Source: Azoarcus sp. CIB
GTDB taxonomy: Bacteria; Pseudomonadota; Gammaproteobacteria; Burkholderiales; Rhodocyclaceae
Assembly: GCF_001190925.1 (NCBI RefSeq)
Contig: NZ_CP011072.1
Span: forward strand, 2,852,001-2,916,000
Length of the DNA: 64,000 nucleotides
Direction: 5' to 3'
Part shown: one piece after another, positions 49,095-58,503 of the stretch
How positions within the stretch are numbered: position 1 is the stretch's first letter
Layout of the letters: each line of letters begins with the position of its first letter
Notes under the pieces: generated by a model
The model's database searches: none
Seen by the model: the letters and a program-made list of their open reading frames with translations, nothing else
What the model was told of the DNA's origin: nothing
Position numbers and translations under genes: made by a program

Positions 49095-49991
49095 ATGCAC
49101 ACGACACGCAATCCCCCGGAACACCCGCATGGGTGGAATTGGAATCAACGGCGCAGCGTCCGGCCCGCGCGCCGGCTCCATCAAGCCACGGACGCAACGG
49201 CTCGCTCGCACCTTCGGATCGGGCGAGACCTCCGACGCGCCGTCGAGCATGACGAGTTCGTCCTTCACTACCAGCCCGAGATCGACGCAAGCACTGGCCG
49301 CATGGTGGCGGCCGAGGCGCTGATCCGCTGGCAGCACCCCCAACTCGGCATGATCCGCCCCAACACCTTCATCCCGGTCGCGGAAGACCAAGGACTCATC
49401 GGCAAGATCGGACAATGGGTGCTTGAGACCGCGTGCGCGCAGCTTCACGCGTGGCACGCCGCCGGCCATGACCTGCGGGTCGCGGTCAACTTCTCGGTCG
49501 AGCAATTGCGCCGGCGCGACATCGCCGACACGGTCGCCAACGCACTCGAACGATTCGACCTGCGACCCGATGACCTGGTAGTCGAAATAACCGAGAGCAT
49601 TTGCATGCGCGCCAACGATCGCGCGCGGGAGAACGTCGCCCGCCTCGCGCATCTGGGCATACGGCTGGCCATCGACGACTTCGGCACCGGCTACTCCTCG
49701 CTAAGCTACCTCAAGCGCATACCGGTCCGCATCCTGAAGATCGATCGAAGCTTCGTCGTCGATCTCGCCGACCGCGCGGATTCGACAATTGTGCGAAACA
49801 TCATATCGCTCGCCCATGAACTGGATCTGATCGTCATCGTGGAAGGCGTCGAGACGGCGGCTCAGCATGAACTCCTGCGCATCATGGGTTGTGACATGGT
49901 CCAGGGCTACCTGGTTGGCAAAAGCCTGCCACCGGCCCTGTTCCACGACGCGTTTCTCGCGCCCCGACAGCACACGATCGTCGAACCATAG
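49095..49991 (+). CDS. Stand-alone EAL-domain c-di-GMP phosphodiesterase
   Basis: 298 residues: a basic N-terminal tail of about 40 residues and one EAL domain. Catalytic elements present: AAEALIRWQHP, VNFSVEQLRR, VEITESI, AIDDFGTGYSSLSYL, LKIDRSF and VEGVET. It should hydrolyse c-di-GMP to pGpG, lowering the biofilm signal and favouring motility or contact behaviour. There is no sensor domain, so activity would depend on expression or on partners. The ATG follows GGAGAGG. Cargo gene of the ICE. Confidence 0.9.
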   Translation: MHTTRNPPEHPHGWNWNQRRSVRPARRLHQATDATARSHLRIGRDLRRAVEHDEFVLHYQPEIDASTGRMVAAEALIRWQHPQLGMIRPNTFIPVAEDQGLIGKIGQWVLETACAQLHAWHAAGHDLRVAVNFSVEQLRRRDIADTVANALERFDLRPDDLVVEITESICMRANDRARENVARLAHLGIRLAIDDFGTGYSSLSYLKRIPVRILKIDRSFVVDLADRADSTIVRNIISLAHELDLIVIVEGVETAAQHELLRIMGCDMVQGYLVGKSLPPALFHDAFLAPRQHTIVEP

Positions 49992-50229
49992 CGGATCTGA
50001 ATGAACACGCCGACCGACAAGCTGGCGCTGCGCGCCGACCCTTCAGGTGCAGCCTCCGTTATCGCGGAGGGGGTCACACGCGCCGTCATCGAGACAACCA
50101 ATCACTCTGACTTCGGCGTCAATCTCGGCAAGCCGCACTTTGACCTGTTGGCGGTCGTCGCTGAGCACGGTAGTGTGTCGCCGTCGCTGATCGCGATGAC
50201 GAGGCCGAAGATGAAATCGGCGGTCCCGC
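49992..50229. other. Short stretch with one doubtful open frame
   Basis: A plus-strand frame opens at 50001 (MNTPTDKLALRADPSG) and runs through the reverse-strand regulator gene. Its second half is serine/arginine-rich antisense-like sequence. Only the first 75 codons could be genuine; I do not call it a gene. Confidence 0.35.
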
Positions 50230-50472
50230 TCACGAGCTCTTCTTCGTCTTCGCTATCCCGCGCAGTTCGCCGAGAATCGTGGCGGCTTTCGCTTCGGTGC
50301 CGAATGCGAGGTTCAGGAGTACCTGCACCGGGCCGGGGATGTCGCGGCCGGCTTCGTACCGACTCCCACCACTTTGCGTGGTTTGAAACGGCGCCCAGAA
50401 CTGCGCTTGGTTCAGTCCCGCCTTGCGCCGTAGTTCGCGAACGTCTTTGCCGGAGTAGTTCTTGAGCTTCAT
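50230..50472 (-). CDS. XRE-family helix-turn-helix regulator
   Basis: 80 residues, a single Cro/CI-like domain: VRELRRKAGLNQAQFWAPFQ, then SRYEAGRDIPGPVQVLLNLA. The recognition helix region departs slightly from consensus (TTQSGGSRYE). The size and partner-like gene upstream on the same strand recall HigA/MqsA-type antitoxins, but no toxin family is recognised. It ends with a lysine-rich tail. Confidence 0.82.
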   Translation of the reverse strand: MKLKNYSGKDVRELRRKAGLNQAQFWAPFQTTQSGGSRYEAGRDIPGPVQVLLNLAFGTEAKAATILGELRGIAKTKKSS

Positions 50473-50502
50473 GACGCGTCTCGAATGTTCCACGCGCATA
50501 TT

Positions 50503-50823
50503 CTACTTCGGCGAGTTCCACCGCTGCAGTCCGTCCGGCCCGATGATCTGTTCGAGCGGCCGGACCTCCCATTCCTGTAACACTGCACGGTCGCCGGCTT
50601 GCTCGAACCCGCGAACGAGCATGCCGCCAACACCGTTCTGGATGGCGATCACGCGCGCGTCGTAAAGGACGTCAATCGGCTCCGTGTTTGACAGATGCCG
50701 CGTGAGGATGAAACGCCCGGCGGAGGACTGCAGGTCGCCTTGGGCGCAATGCTCAGGGTGCCCTGCCTCATGGTCTGGAATGCGGCGGCCCGCACGACGA
50801 AGGCGGCGAATTCGAACGAACAT
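50503..50823 (-). CDS. Hypothetical protein upstream of the XRE gene
   Basis: Up to 106 residues; the credible part is the C-terminal 60 (RHLSNTEPIDVLYDARVIAI, then MLVRGFEQAGDRAVLQEWEV). No ribosome site precedes the ATG at 50823, and the arginine-rich N-terminus may be untranslated. It ends 30 bp before the XRE start, on the same strand, so the two may form a regulator/partner pair. I do not recognise the family. Confidence 0.5.
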   Translation of the reverse strand: MFVRIRRLRRAGRRIPDHEAGHPEHCAQGDLQSSAGRFILTRHLSNTEPIDVLYDARVIAIQNGVGGMLVRGFEQAGDRAVLQEWEVRPLEQIIGPDGLQRWNSPK

Positions 50824-50838
50824 CTACGTGGCTTTAAG

Positions 50839-50854
50839 CTGTACAAACATATAG
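50839..50854. promoter_or_regulatory. LexA-box-like site
   Basis: CTGTACAAACATATAG fits CTGT-N8-ACAG with one mismatch in the right half-site and has an AT-rich core. It lies 65 bp upstream of the SRAP gene and 15 bp from the divergent hypothetical gene. Confidence 0.4.
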
Positions 50855-50918
50855 TTTAGCTGCCGACTCTCCTTCGGTGTAGGGTGGTCGCGTTGCCACA
50901 ACAAGTTGGGGCCCAGCC

Positions 50919-51635
50919 ATGTGCGGCAGATACGCCTTGTACGGACCGATCTCGCGCGCCCGCAGGCAGTTCAACGTCGACCTCGACTACGACGACTTCG
51001 AGATCGTTCCGCGCGATGCTCCGAGCCCGTTCACCTGGGCAGACCGTTACAACGTTGCACCGACGCAGTTCGCCCCAGTGATCCGCGCACTGGGCAGCCA
51101 TCGAGAGATTCTCGCGGCGCGCTGGGGTCTGCGGCCGCGCTGGATCAAGGAACCCGGCAAGCTCTCTCAACCCATCAACGCGAAGATCGAAACCGCGGCG
51201 GAAAAGCCGATGTTCCGCGATGCGTTCAGACGGTCCCGCGTGCTCGTGCCTGCGTGCGGCTTCTACGAGTGGCAGCCAGCAGCGGGTGGCAAGCAGCCGT
51301 ATTTCATTCGCCCGGCTGGCGGCGAGGCGCTGTTCGGCTTCGGCGGGCTGCACGAACGCTGGGAGGGCCCAGACGGCCCGCTGCTCACGTTCGCGATCCT
51401 GACCACAGCGGCGAACGAGCTGATGGCGTCGATTCACGACCGCATGCCGGTGATCATCCAGCCCGAGGACTACACGGCATGGCTTGATCCGGGCGTCACC
51501 GACCCCGGGCTCGTGCGCGAGCTGGCCGCCGAGTTTCCCGTGGACCGCATGGAGGCTTACCCCGTTGGTCGGGCGGTCGGCAATCCCCGGACGGAGGGTC
51601 CGGGGCTGGTCGAACGGGCCGACGTTCCTAGCTGA
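50919..51635 (+). CDS. SRAP domain protein (YedK/HMCES-like)
   Basis: 238 residues. Senses abasic sites in single-stranded DNA and forms a covalent DNA-protein link via Cys2 after methionine removal. The invariant start MCGRYALYG is present, as are the RYNVAPTQFAPVI block, ARWGLRPRW, INAKIETAAEKPMF, the catalytic CGFYEWQP (with its glutamate) and HDRMPVII. The LexA-like site upstream suits its link to the SOS response. It may protect single-stranded transfer intermediates of the ICE; that part is inference. Confidence 0.93.
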   Translation: MCGRYALYGPISRARRQFNVDLDYDDFEIVPRDAPSPFTWADRYNVAPTQFAPVIRALGSHREILAARWGLRPRWIKEPGKLSQPINAKIETAAEKPMFRDAFRRSRVLVPACGFYEWQPAAGGKQPYFIRPAGGEALFGFGGLHERWEGPDGPLLTFAILTTAANELMASIHDRMPVIIQPEDYTAWLDPGVTDPGLVRELAAEFPVDRMEAYPVGRAVGNPRTEGPGLVERADVPS

Positions 51636-51653
51636 CCAATCGCGCGGCGGTGC

Positions 51654-51989
51654 TCACTTCGAGGCCTCCATGAGCCGTTGCAGCTTGGCGCTGGTGAAGT
51701 TGCGGTCGCGGTTACTGACTGCCTTGAACTTGCTGCCGTCGATCACGACCACGGCTTCGATGAGGAGCTCCAGTTCGCGGCACTGCACGACGAACTGGCG
51801 GCAGACGCTACGGATGCCCTTCGGATTGTCCTTACGGAAGTAGGCGATGGTATTGAAGTCGGGCGTCAGACGCCCGACGAGCCACATCAGCTCCAGGTTG
51901 CGCTGCGCTCGGCACCGAGCGTTGTTGACCAGCAGCAACGGTTTGGGCGGCGTCCTTCCCCGCTGCCGAAATCTGCCAACCAACGTCAA
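51654..51989 (-). pseudogene. Fragment of an IS1182-family transposase
   Basis: The frame reads NLELMWLVGRLTPDFNTIAY, then CRELELLIEAVVVIDGSKFK and SNRDRNFTSAKLQRLMEA, a middle segment of IS1182-type transposases including the first catalytic aspartate (IDGSKF). N-terminal and C-terminal thirds and both element ends are missing. It sits at the left border of the restriction-modification cargo, suggesting an insertion-sequence-mediated junction. Confidence 0.8.
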
Positions 51990-52324
51990 AAACCCTTTAC
52001 TTCACAGGTCTTTCGCAAGAGCCAAGATCACCGGCAGCAACCGACGAGCAGGCAGCGTACCCGGAGACAGCGAGCCCACTGCCTCCTCGTCGGCCGGAGC
52101 GGCCATTCCGCTACCAAGCAGCGTATGGCAGGTTTACATTTTCAAGCTGACGATCTTGCCTGAATACGAAAAGCGGGGACGATTCAGTTTTTTTGATGTC
52201 CGCGTGATTAACGTTCCGTCTCCCACAGAAAGTCGGACTTGTCCAACAGGCCACCAAAGCCGGCCTCTGTTAGACTGATGACGATTTTGAACGACTTTCA
52301 GGCTACAAGCTGAGCGCCATCACC
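51990..52324. other. Gene-free stretch before the restriction cassette
   Basis: No gene is seen. The last part (about 52180-52320) reads as AT-richer than the preceding ICE DNA and includes a T-run near 52188-52195 and a possible -10-like GTTAGACT near 52266; promoters for the restriction cassette are expected here. Confidence 0.4.
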
Positions 52325-52534
52325 ATGAATTCCGAACCGTGGGTCACTGCCATCGATGTCGCCCGCCATCTGGGCGTCGTGAAAGACACCGTCTACCGCT
52401 GGCGCGAGCGCAAAGGCCTGCCCGCGCACAAGATCGGCCGGCTGTGGAAATTCCAGCTGTCCGAGGTCGATGAATGGGTGCGTACGGGTGGCGCGGATGA
52501 AGATTCAAGCAACCCCGTGCAGCAAGAACAATAA
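52325..52534 (+). CDS. Excisionase/MerR-like helix-turn-helix protein
   Basis: 69 residues: VTAIDVARHLGVVKDTVYRW followed by RERKGLPAHKIGRLWKFQLS and EVDEWV, the compact winged helix-turn-helix shared by excisionase-type regulators. It is the first gene of the type I restriction cassette, 15 bp ahead of hsdR. Such small regulators often delay restriction until methylation is complete after transfer. It could alternatively be a stray excisionase. Confidence 0.82.
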   Translation: MNSEPWVTAIDVARHLGVVKDTVYRWRERKGLPAHKIGRLWKFQLSEVDEWVRTGGADEDSSNPVQQEQ

Positions 52535-52549
52535 GGGAGATCAGCTGAG

Positions 52550-55500
52550 ATGATTTTCAGCGAAGACGCACGGGTCAAAATTCCGTGCATCCTGCATCTG
52601 GTCCGGCTTGGCTACAGTTACCACTCGCTCAAGAATGCCGTTTGGGACGAAGAAACCAATATCTTCCCCACGCTTTTCAATGAAGCCATTGCCCGCATCA
52701 ACCCTGATTTGAATGCGGAAGACGTCACCCGATTGCTGGCCGACGTCCAACTACTGCTGGACAACGAAGACCTCGGCAACGCCTTCTATGACCGGCTTAC
52801 CGAGCGTTCCGGCGTCCGCCTGATCGACTTCGAGAATTTCGACAACAACAGCTTTCACGTCGTTACCGAACTGACCTGCAAGAACGGTGACGATGAGTTC
52901 CGGCCCGACATCACCTTGCTCATCAACGGCATGCCGCTGGCCTTTATCGAGGTCAAGAAGCCCAACAATCGCGAAGGCGTGCTGGCCGAGCGCAACCGCA
53001 TCATCACGCGCAGCCGCAATCCAAAATTCCGGCGCTTCATCAACATCGCGCAGTTGATGGTCTTCTCCAACAACATGGAGTACGACGACGGCTCGCCGCA
53101 GCCCATCGAAGGCGCGTTTTATGCCAGCCCATCCTATGACTCGCCCGTCTTCAACTATTTCCGCGAAGAAGAAACGCTGGACCTCAGTCAGCTTTTGGCG
53201 GAGGAAGATGACACCCTCGAAAACGAAGTGCTGCGCGATAACAACCTCAACGTCATCAAGCACAGCCCCGAGTTTCTGAGTAACAAATCGCCAGATACGC
53301 CAACCAACCGCATCTGCACCTCCCTGTTCAGTCGTGAGCGGCTGTCCTTCCTGCTGCGCTTTGCGCTCGTCTATGTGAACGAGAGCGACGGCCTGCACAA
53401 ACATGTGATGCGCTACCCCCAACTCTTTGCCACCAAGGCCATCAAGAAGAAACTCGATGCCGGGGTGAACAAGGGCATCATCTGGCATACCCAGGGCAGC
53501 GGCAAGACCGCACTGGCGTATTACAACACCCGATTCCTCACTGATTACTTCCAGCGCCAGGAGGTGATTCCGAAGTTTTACTTCATCGTCGACCGGCTTG
53601 ATCTGGCTACGCAGGCGCAGCGTGAATTTTCCTGTCGCGGTCTGGTGGTACATACCATCGACAGCCGCGAAGCCTTTGCCCGCGACATTAAAACCACGCA
53701 GGTGCTGCACAACCACAGCGGCAAGCCGGAAATCACCGTAGTTAATATCCAGAAATTTCAGGACGACCCGGATGTGGTGCGCACCGAGGATTACGACTTC
53801 AGCATCCAGCGCGTCTACTTTCTTGATGAAGTGCACCGCAGCTACAACCCGCAGGGCAGCTTTCTGGCCAACCTCAGCCAGTCCGACCGCAACGCCATCA
53901 AGATCGGTCTCACCGGCACGCCGCTGCTGGGTGACGATTACAACTCGCGCGCCCTGTTTGGCGACTACATCCACAAGTATTACTACAACGCCTCCATTGC
54001 CGATGGTTACACCCTGCGCCTGATCCGCGAGGAGATCGCCACCAACTACAAAATCTCGCTGCAAGAGGCGCTCGCCGCCGTCCAGTTGCAGCAAGGCGAT
54101 ATCGACCGCAAGCTGATCTACTCGCACCCGCAATTTGTCGAGCCCATGCTCGATTACATCGTGAGTGATTTCGAGAAAAGCCGCAGCGCGCTGGGCGATG
54201 CCAGCATCGGCGGCATGGTAATCTGCGACAGCGCCGATCAAGCCAAACAGATGTTCGACATCTTCAATACGGTCTATGCCGCCCGGCCATCACCCGCATA
54301 TGCCGCTCAGGACTCCGCGCAAACCGTGATCGCCGCGGCGCAGCCTGACAGCTACGCCGCCCGCACCCTGCTGAAAAACCGCGTCAGGAACGCCGCGCTG
54401 ATCCTGCACGACATCGGCAGCAAGGACGAGCGCAAGCAATGGGTAGAAGACTTCAAGGCCGGCAAGATCGATCTCCTGTTTGTCTACAACATGCTGCTCA
54501 CCGGCTTTGACGCCAAGCGCCTGAAAAAACTCTACCTGGGCCGTGTCATCAAAGCGCATAACCTGCTGCAGGCACTCACCCGCGTCAACCGCACCTACAA
54601 GGATTTCCGCTACGGCTACGTGGTGGACTTTGCCGACATCCGCAAGGAATTCGACAAGACCAATAGAGACTACTTTGACGAATTGCAATCCGAGCTGGGC
54701 GACGAGATCGAGCACTACTCCAACCTGTTCAAATCGGCCGAAGAAATCAAGCAAGAAATCGAAGCCATCAAGGACATCCTGTTCCGCTTCAATATCGAAA
54801 ACGCCGAAGAGTTTTCAAAACAACTCAGCCAGATTCAAGATCGTGCCACCGTGCTGGCACTCAAAAAAGCGCTCGCCGATGCCCGCAATCTCTACAACCT
54901 GATCCGCCTGCAAGGCGACTACGAGCAACTGCAGCAGCTCGATTTCCACAAGCTGGGTCAGCTCTACCGCGAAACCTGCAACCACCTCGATCTGCTCAAC
55001 CTGAAAGAAACCATCGAATCGGCCACCGACACCAGCAATCTGCTCAATGTCGCCCTGGAAGAGGTGATCTTCAAATTTGCCAAGATCAGGGAAGAAGAGC
55101 TGGTCCTGGCCGACCAGCTAAAAAACACCCTGCGCCAGACGCGCGAAGCCCTGGCGGACAATTTCGACCAGCAAGACCCCAAATTCGTCACCCTGCGCGA
55201 AGAGCTGAAACGGCTGTTCAAGAAAAAGAAACTCAGCGAAGTCAGCCAGGAAGAGATGACCGCCAACATCGGCGCGCTCAATGCGATTCACGACAAAGTC
55301 AAAGAGCTGAACCGCCAGAACAACCTGCTGCGCGCCAAATACCAGGGCGATGCCAAATACACGCGCATTCACAAGCGCCTGCATGAGCGCGGCGCGTTCT
55401 CGGAAATCGAGCGCCGCCTGTTTGAAGCCCTCAATGGCGTCAAGCAGCAGGCCGACGAACAGGTGCTGCAAAACACCCAACTGCTCAATAACGAAAGCTA

Positions 55501-55678
55501 TTTCGAGCGGATGATGCAGCCCATCGTCATCGGCGAGTTCTCCACCCGCCAGCACATCAAACTCACCCCCGACGCCAGCCGCAGCATCAACCAGCTGGTG
55601 GTGGCCGAATACATGCATGAATTTTCCGCAGGCGCCCGCTTGGGCGGCAGTCGTAACACTGGAGCACACCCTTGGTAA
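52550..55678 (+). CDS. hsdR: Type I restriction endonuclease subunit R
   Basis: 1042 residues. Translocating nuclease subunit of the HsdRMS complex. PD-(D/E)xK nuclease: D120 in RPDITLLINGMPL and E134-VK136 in AFIEVKKPN. Helicase motifs: Walker A WHTQGSGKTALAY near residue 316, DEVH box (YFLDEVHRSYN) near 424 and GLTGTPLLGDD near 454. A long coiled C-terminus (about 740-1000) contacts the methylase core. It is the first of four overlapping or closely spaced genes. The DNA of the cassette appears less GC-rich than the transfer region. Confidence 0.95.
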   Translation: MIFSEDARVKIPCILHLVRLGYSYHSLKNAVWDEETNIFPTLFNEAIARINPDLNAEDVTRLLADVQLLLDNEDLGNAFYDRLTERSGVRLIDFENFDNNSFHVVTELTCKNGDDEFRPDITLLINGMPLAFIEVKKPNNREGVLAERNRIITRSRNPKFRRFINIAQLMVFSNNMEYDDGSPQPIEGAFYASPSYDSPVFNYFREEETLDLSQLLAEEDDTLENEVLRDNNLNVIKHSPEFLSNKSPDTPTNRICTSLFSRERLSFLLRFALVYVNESDGLHKHVMRYPQLFATKAIKKKLDAGVNKGIIWHTQGSGKTALAYYNTRFLTDYFQRQEVIPKFYFIVDRLDLATQAQREFSCRGLVVHTIDSREAFARDIKTTQVLHNHSGKPEITVVNIQKFQDDPDVVRTEDYDFSIQRVYFLDEVHRSYNPQGSFLANLSQSDRNAIKIGLTGTPLLGDDYNSRALFGDYIHKYYYNASIADGYTLRLIREEIATNYKISLQEALAAVQLQQGDIDRKLIYSHPQFVEPMLDYIVSDFEKSRSALGDASIGGMVICDSADQAKQMFDIFNTVYAARPSPAYAAQDSAQTVIAAAQPDSYAARTLLKNRVRNAALILHDIGSKDERKQWVEDFKAGKIDLLFVYNMLLTGFDAKRLKKLYLGRVIKAHNLLQALTRVNRTYKDFRYGYVVDFADIRKEFDKTNRDYFDELQSELGDEIEHYSNLFKSAEEIKQEIEAIKDILFRFNIENAEEFSKQLSQIQDRATVLALKKALADARNLYNLIRLQGDYEQLQQLDFHKLGQLYRETCNHLDLLNLKETIESATDTSNLLNVALEEVIFKFAKIREEELVLADQLKNTLRQTREALADNFDQQDPKFVTLREELKRLFKKKKLSEVSQEEMTANIGALNAIHDKVKELNRQNNLLRAKYQGDAKYTRIHKRLHERGAFSEIERRLFEALNGVKQQADEQVLQNTQLLNNESYFERMMQPIVIGEFSTRQHIKLTPDASRSINQLVVAEYMHEFSAGARLGGSRNTGAHPW

Positions 55679-57324
55679 GCCAGCAATTTGAACAACGCAC
55701 CCGCGAGCTGATCGACAGCCTCAAGGCCATCTGTGCCGCTTATGGCCTGGGCAACGATGGCAACGAATTCAAGATCATCACCCAGGTTTTCCTCTACAAG
55801 TTTCTCAACGACAAGTTCGCCTTTGAGGCCAAGAAGATCCAGCCGGCACTCGCCAAGGCTGCGAGTTGGGAGGCAGCCATCGCGGCCATGAGTGCCGACG
55901 ACATGGAAATGCTGCAAATGCAGATGGGGCCGGATACCGCCCGCCTGAAGCCCGAGCATTTCATCGCCCACCTGTGGAGCCGCCAAACCGCGCCCGAATT
56001 CGCCAAACTGTTTGACGACACCCTGCGCGACATTGCCATCACCAACAACGACATCTTCGCCGTCAAAACCGACGGCGGCGCCAAGATCACGCTGTTTGAC
56101 CGGGTCAGCGAATTCATCACCGACCCGTCAAAGCGCGATGCCTTTTGCCGCGCCATTATCAACAAGCTGGGCGACTTCAGCTTTGAGCGCATCTTTAACG
56201 AAAAATACGATTTCTACGCCGCGCTGTTTGAATACCTGATCAAGGACTACAACAAGGACAGCGGCGGCAAATACGCCGAGTACTACACCCCGCACGCCGT
56301 CGCCAAGATCATGGCCGCCATCCTCGTGCCGGAAGTTGTGCGCGGCAAAATCAGCAATGTGAGCTGCTATGACCCCTCGGCCGGTTCCGGCACATTGCTG
56401 ATGAACATCGCCCACGCCATCGGCGAGCAGCGCTGCAGCATCTACTCGCAGGACATCTCGCAAAAATCTTCCAGCCTGCTGCGCCTGAACCTGATCCTGA
56501 ACAACCTGGTGCATTCCATCCCCAACATCATCCAGGGCAACACCATGCTCCACCCCTATCACCGGGAGGCACAGGGACAGGGACAAAAAAACGCGCTCAA
56601 GAAGTTCGACTACATCGTCAGCAATCCGCCGTTCAAGATGGACTTCAGCGATTTCCGCAATGAGCTGGACAGCAAAGAGCACCGCGAACGCTTCTTTGCC
56701 GGGGTGCCCAATATCCCGAAGCAGGCCGTGGACAAAATGGCCATCTACCAGCTCTTCCTGCAGCACATCATCTATTCGCTCAAGCCCGGCGGCAAAGCGG
56801 CCGTGGTCGTACCGACCGGCTTCATCACCGCGCAAAGCGGCATCGACAAAGGCATCCGCCAGCATCTGGTGGACAACAAAATGCTCGCTGGCGTCGTCTC
56901 CATGCCCAGCAACATCTTCGCCACCACCGGCACAAATGTCTCCATTTTGTTCGTCGACCGCAGCAATCAGCAGAACGTGGTGCTAATCGATGCCTCCAGC
57001 CTCGGCACCAAGGTCAAGGACGGCAAGAACCAGAAAACCCTGCTCTCCGAAGCCGAAGAAGACCGCATCATCGCTACCTTCAATGCAAAAGAGGCCGTAG
57101 AGGATTTCTCGGTGGTGGTCAGTTACGCTGACATCGCCGCCAAGAATTACAGCCTGAGCGCCGGGCAGTATTTTGACGTAAAGATCGAATACAGCGACCT
57201 GACCCCGGCGCAGTTTGCCGAAAAGATGCAGGGCTTTACCTATAGGCTGGATGGGCTGTTTAGGGAATCGGCGGGACTGGAGCGGGAGATCAAGAAGCAG
57301 TTGGCGGGATTGCGGTATGAGTAA
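55672..57324 (+). CDS. hsdM: Type I restriction-modification methyltransferase subunit M
   Basis: 550 residues; N6-adenine methyltransferase. HsdM N-terminal helical domain (IDSLKAICAAYGLGNDGNEF), SAM motif I CYDPSAGSGTLLMN near residue 233 and catalytic NPPF (DYIVSNPPFKMDF) near 318. The start is TTG at 55672, which follows GGAG by 7 bp and overlaps hsdR by 7 bp, giving coupling. C-terminal region contacts HsdS. Confidence 0.94.
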   Translation: MVSQQFEQRTRELIDSLKAICAAYGLGNDGNEFKIITQVFLYKFLNDKFAFEAKKIQPALAKAASWEAAIAAMSADDMEMLQMQMGPDTARLKPEHFIAHLWSRQTAPEFAKLFDDTLRDIAITNNDIFAVKTDGGAKITLFDRVSEFITDPSKRDAFCRAIINKLGDFSFERIFNEKYDFYAALFEYLIKDYNKDSGGKYAEYYTPHAVAKIMAAILVPEVVRGKISNVSCYDPSAGSGTLLMNIAHAIGEQRCSIYSQDISQKSSSLLRLNLILNNLVHSIPNIIQGNTMLHPYHREAQGQGQKNALKKFDYIVSNPPFKMDFSDFRNELDSKEHRERFFAGVPNIPKQAVDKMAIYQLFLQHIIYSLKPGGKAAVVVPTGFITAQSGIDKGIRQHLVDNKMLAGVVSMPSNIFATTGTNVSILFVDRSNQQNVVLIDASSLGTKVKDGKNQKTLLSEAEEDRIIATFNAKEAVEDFSVVVSYADIAAKNYSLSAGQYFDVKIEYSDLTPAQFAEKMQGFTYRLDGLFRESAGLEREIKKQLAGLRYE

Positions 57325-58492
57325 TGCCGCATCCAAACGCCTTGGTGATCTGATAAATCTCAAGCGTGGCTACGATCTTCCAGAAAATCAGCGCCGACCA
57401 GGCCCCTATCCAGTGATTAGCTCAGCTGGAATAACTGGCTATCACGACGAATACATGGTTGAGGGCACGGGTGTCGTAACAGGGCGATACGGCACGCTCG
57501 GGGAAATGTATTACGTTGATGGCAAATACTGGCCACACAATACTGCGCTTTATGTCACCACCTTCAAGGGTAATGACCCCAAGTACATCTACTACCTTCT
57601 GACCTGTCTTGGTCGAATTCGTACTTCGGACAAAAGCGCCGTTCCCGGCGTCAATCGGAACGAGTTGCATGAAATGGCGATACCGGTCGTTACCGACAAA
57701 AATCAGCAGCAAAGAATCGCCGCCGTCCTCTCAGCCCTCGACGCCAAGATCGACTCCAATAACCGCATCAACGCCGAGCTGGAGGCGATGGCAAAGACGC
57801 TGTACGACTACTGGTTCGTGCAGTTCGACTTCCCCGACGCCAACGGCAAGCCCTATAAATCCTCCGGCGGCAAGATGGTCTACAACGCCACGCTGAAACG
57901 GGAGATTCCGGCGGGGTGGCGTGCCGGCTTGGCGTCCGATTTATTTGACTTTAATCCGTCCCTGTCACTGCCATTGGGCACTGAAGCGAGTTATATCGAT
58001 ATGGCCGCATTGCCAGTAACCGGCTTCATGACTGAAGCACCTGAGTGCAAGGCATTTGCCGGTGGTATGAAATTTCAGAATGGAGACGTTGTAGTTGCAC
58101 GAATAACGCCCTGTTTGGAAAATGGGAAAACAGCGCTGATTTCTCTGCTGAAGGACAATGAAGTTGGTTTTGGTTCGACAGAATTCATTGTGATACGAGG
58201 CAAGAGCAAAACGCTTAGCGCATTTGCTGCCCAGTTGAGCAGATCGACATCTTTCAGGCAGTTTGCCATTTCCAACATGACAGGAACCTCTGGAAGAAAG
58301 CGCATCGACGCAAACACGCTAGAAACTTTCTCCATGCCGTTGCCACAAGAAGAGATTTTGTTGAAGTACGAGCAAATGGTTAGCGCTTGCTTTAAAAGGA
58401 TGACGATCAATGCCAAAGAAAACCAACAACTCGCCCAACTCCGCGACTGGCTTCTCCCCCTGCTGATGAACGGCCAGGTCACGGTAGCGTGA
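57317..58492 (+). CDS. hsdS: Type I restriction-modification specificity subunit S
   Basis: 391 residues with two target-recognition domains and two conserved helices: TRD1 (about 5-125), central helix (QQQRIAAVLSALDAKIDSNN), TRD2 (about 195-320) and C-terminal helix (YEQMVSACFKRMTINAKENQ). The DNA target cannot be read from the sequence. The start overlaps hsdM by 8 bp. The final LLPLLMNGQVTVA is typical of a complete C-terminus. Confidence 0.92.
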   Translation: MSNAASKRLGDLINLKRGYDLPENQRRPGPYPVISSAGITGYHDEYMVEGTGVVTGRYGTLGEMYYVDGKYWPHNTALYVTTFKGNDPKYIYYLLTCLGRIRTSDKSAVPGVNRNELHEMAIPVVTDKNQQQRIAAVLSALDAKIDSNNRINAELEAMAKTLYDYWFVQFDFPDANGKPYKSSGGKMVYNATLKREIPAGWRAGLASDLFDFNPSLSLPLGTEASYIDMAALPVTGFMTEAPECKAFAGGMKFQNGDVVVARITPCLENGKTALISLLKDNEVGFGSTEFIVIRGKSKTLSAFAAQLSRSTSFRQFAISNMTGTSGRKRIDANTLETFSMPLPQEEILLKYEQMVSACFKRMTINAKENQQLAQLRDWLLPLLMNGQVTVA

Positions 58493-58503
58493 AGGAGACC
58501 CGC

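Noticed and set aside
50001-50465. A plus-strand protein of 154 residues after the EAL gene
   Set aside because: Its second half is antisense to a clear XRE gene and looks like translated noncoding sequence; only weak support for the first half.
52325-52534. The 69-residue helix-turn-helix protein as the ICE excisionase
   Set aside because: It is 15 bp from hsdR and in the restriction cassette, with no integrase nearby, so a cassette regulator is more likely.
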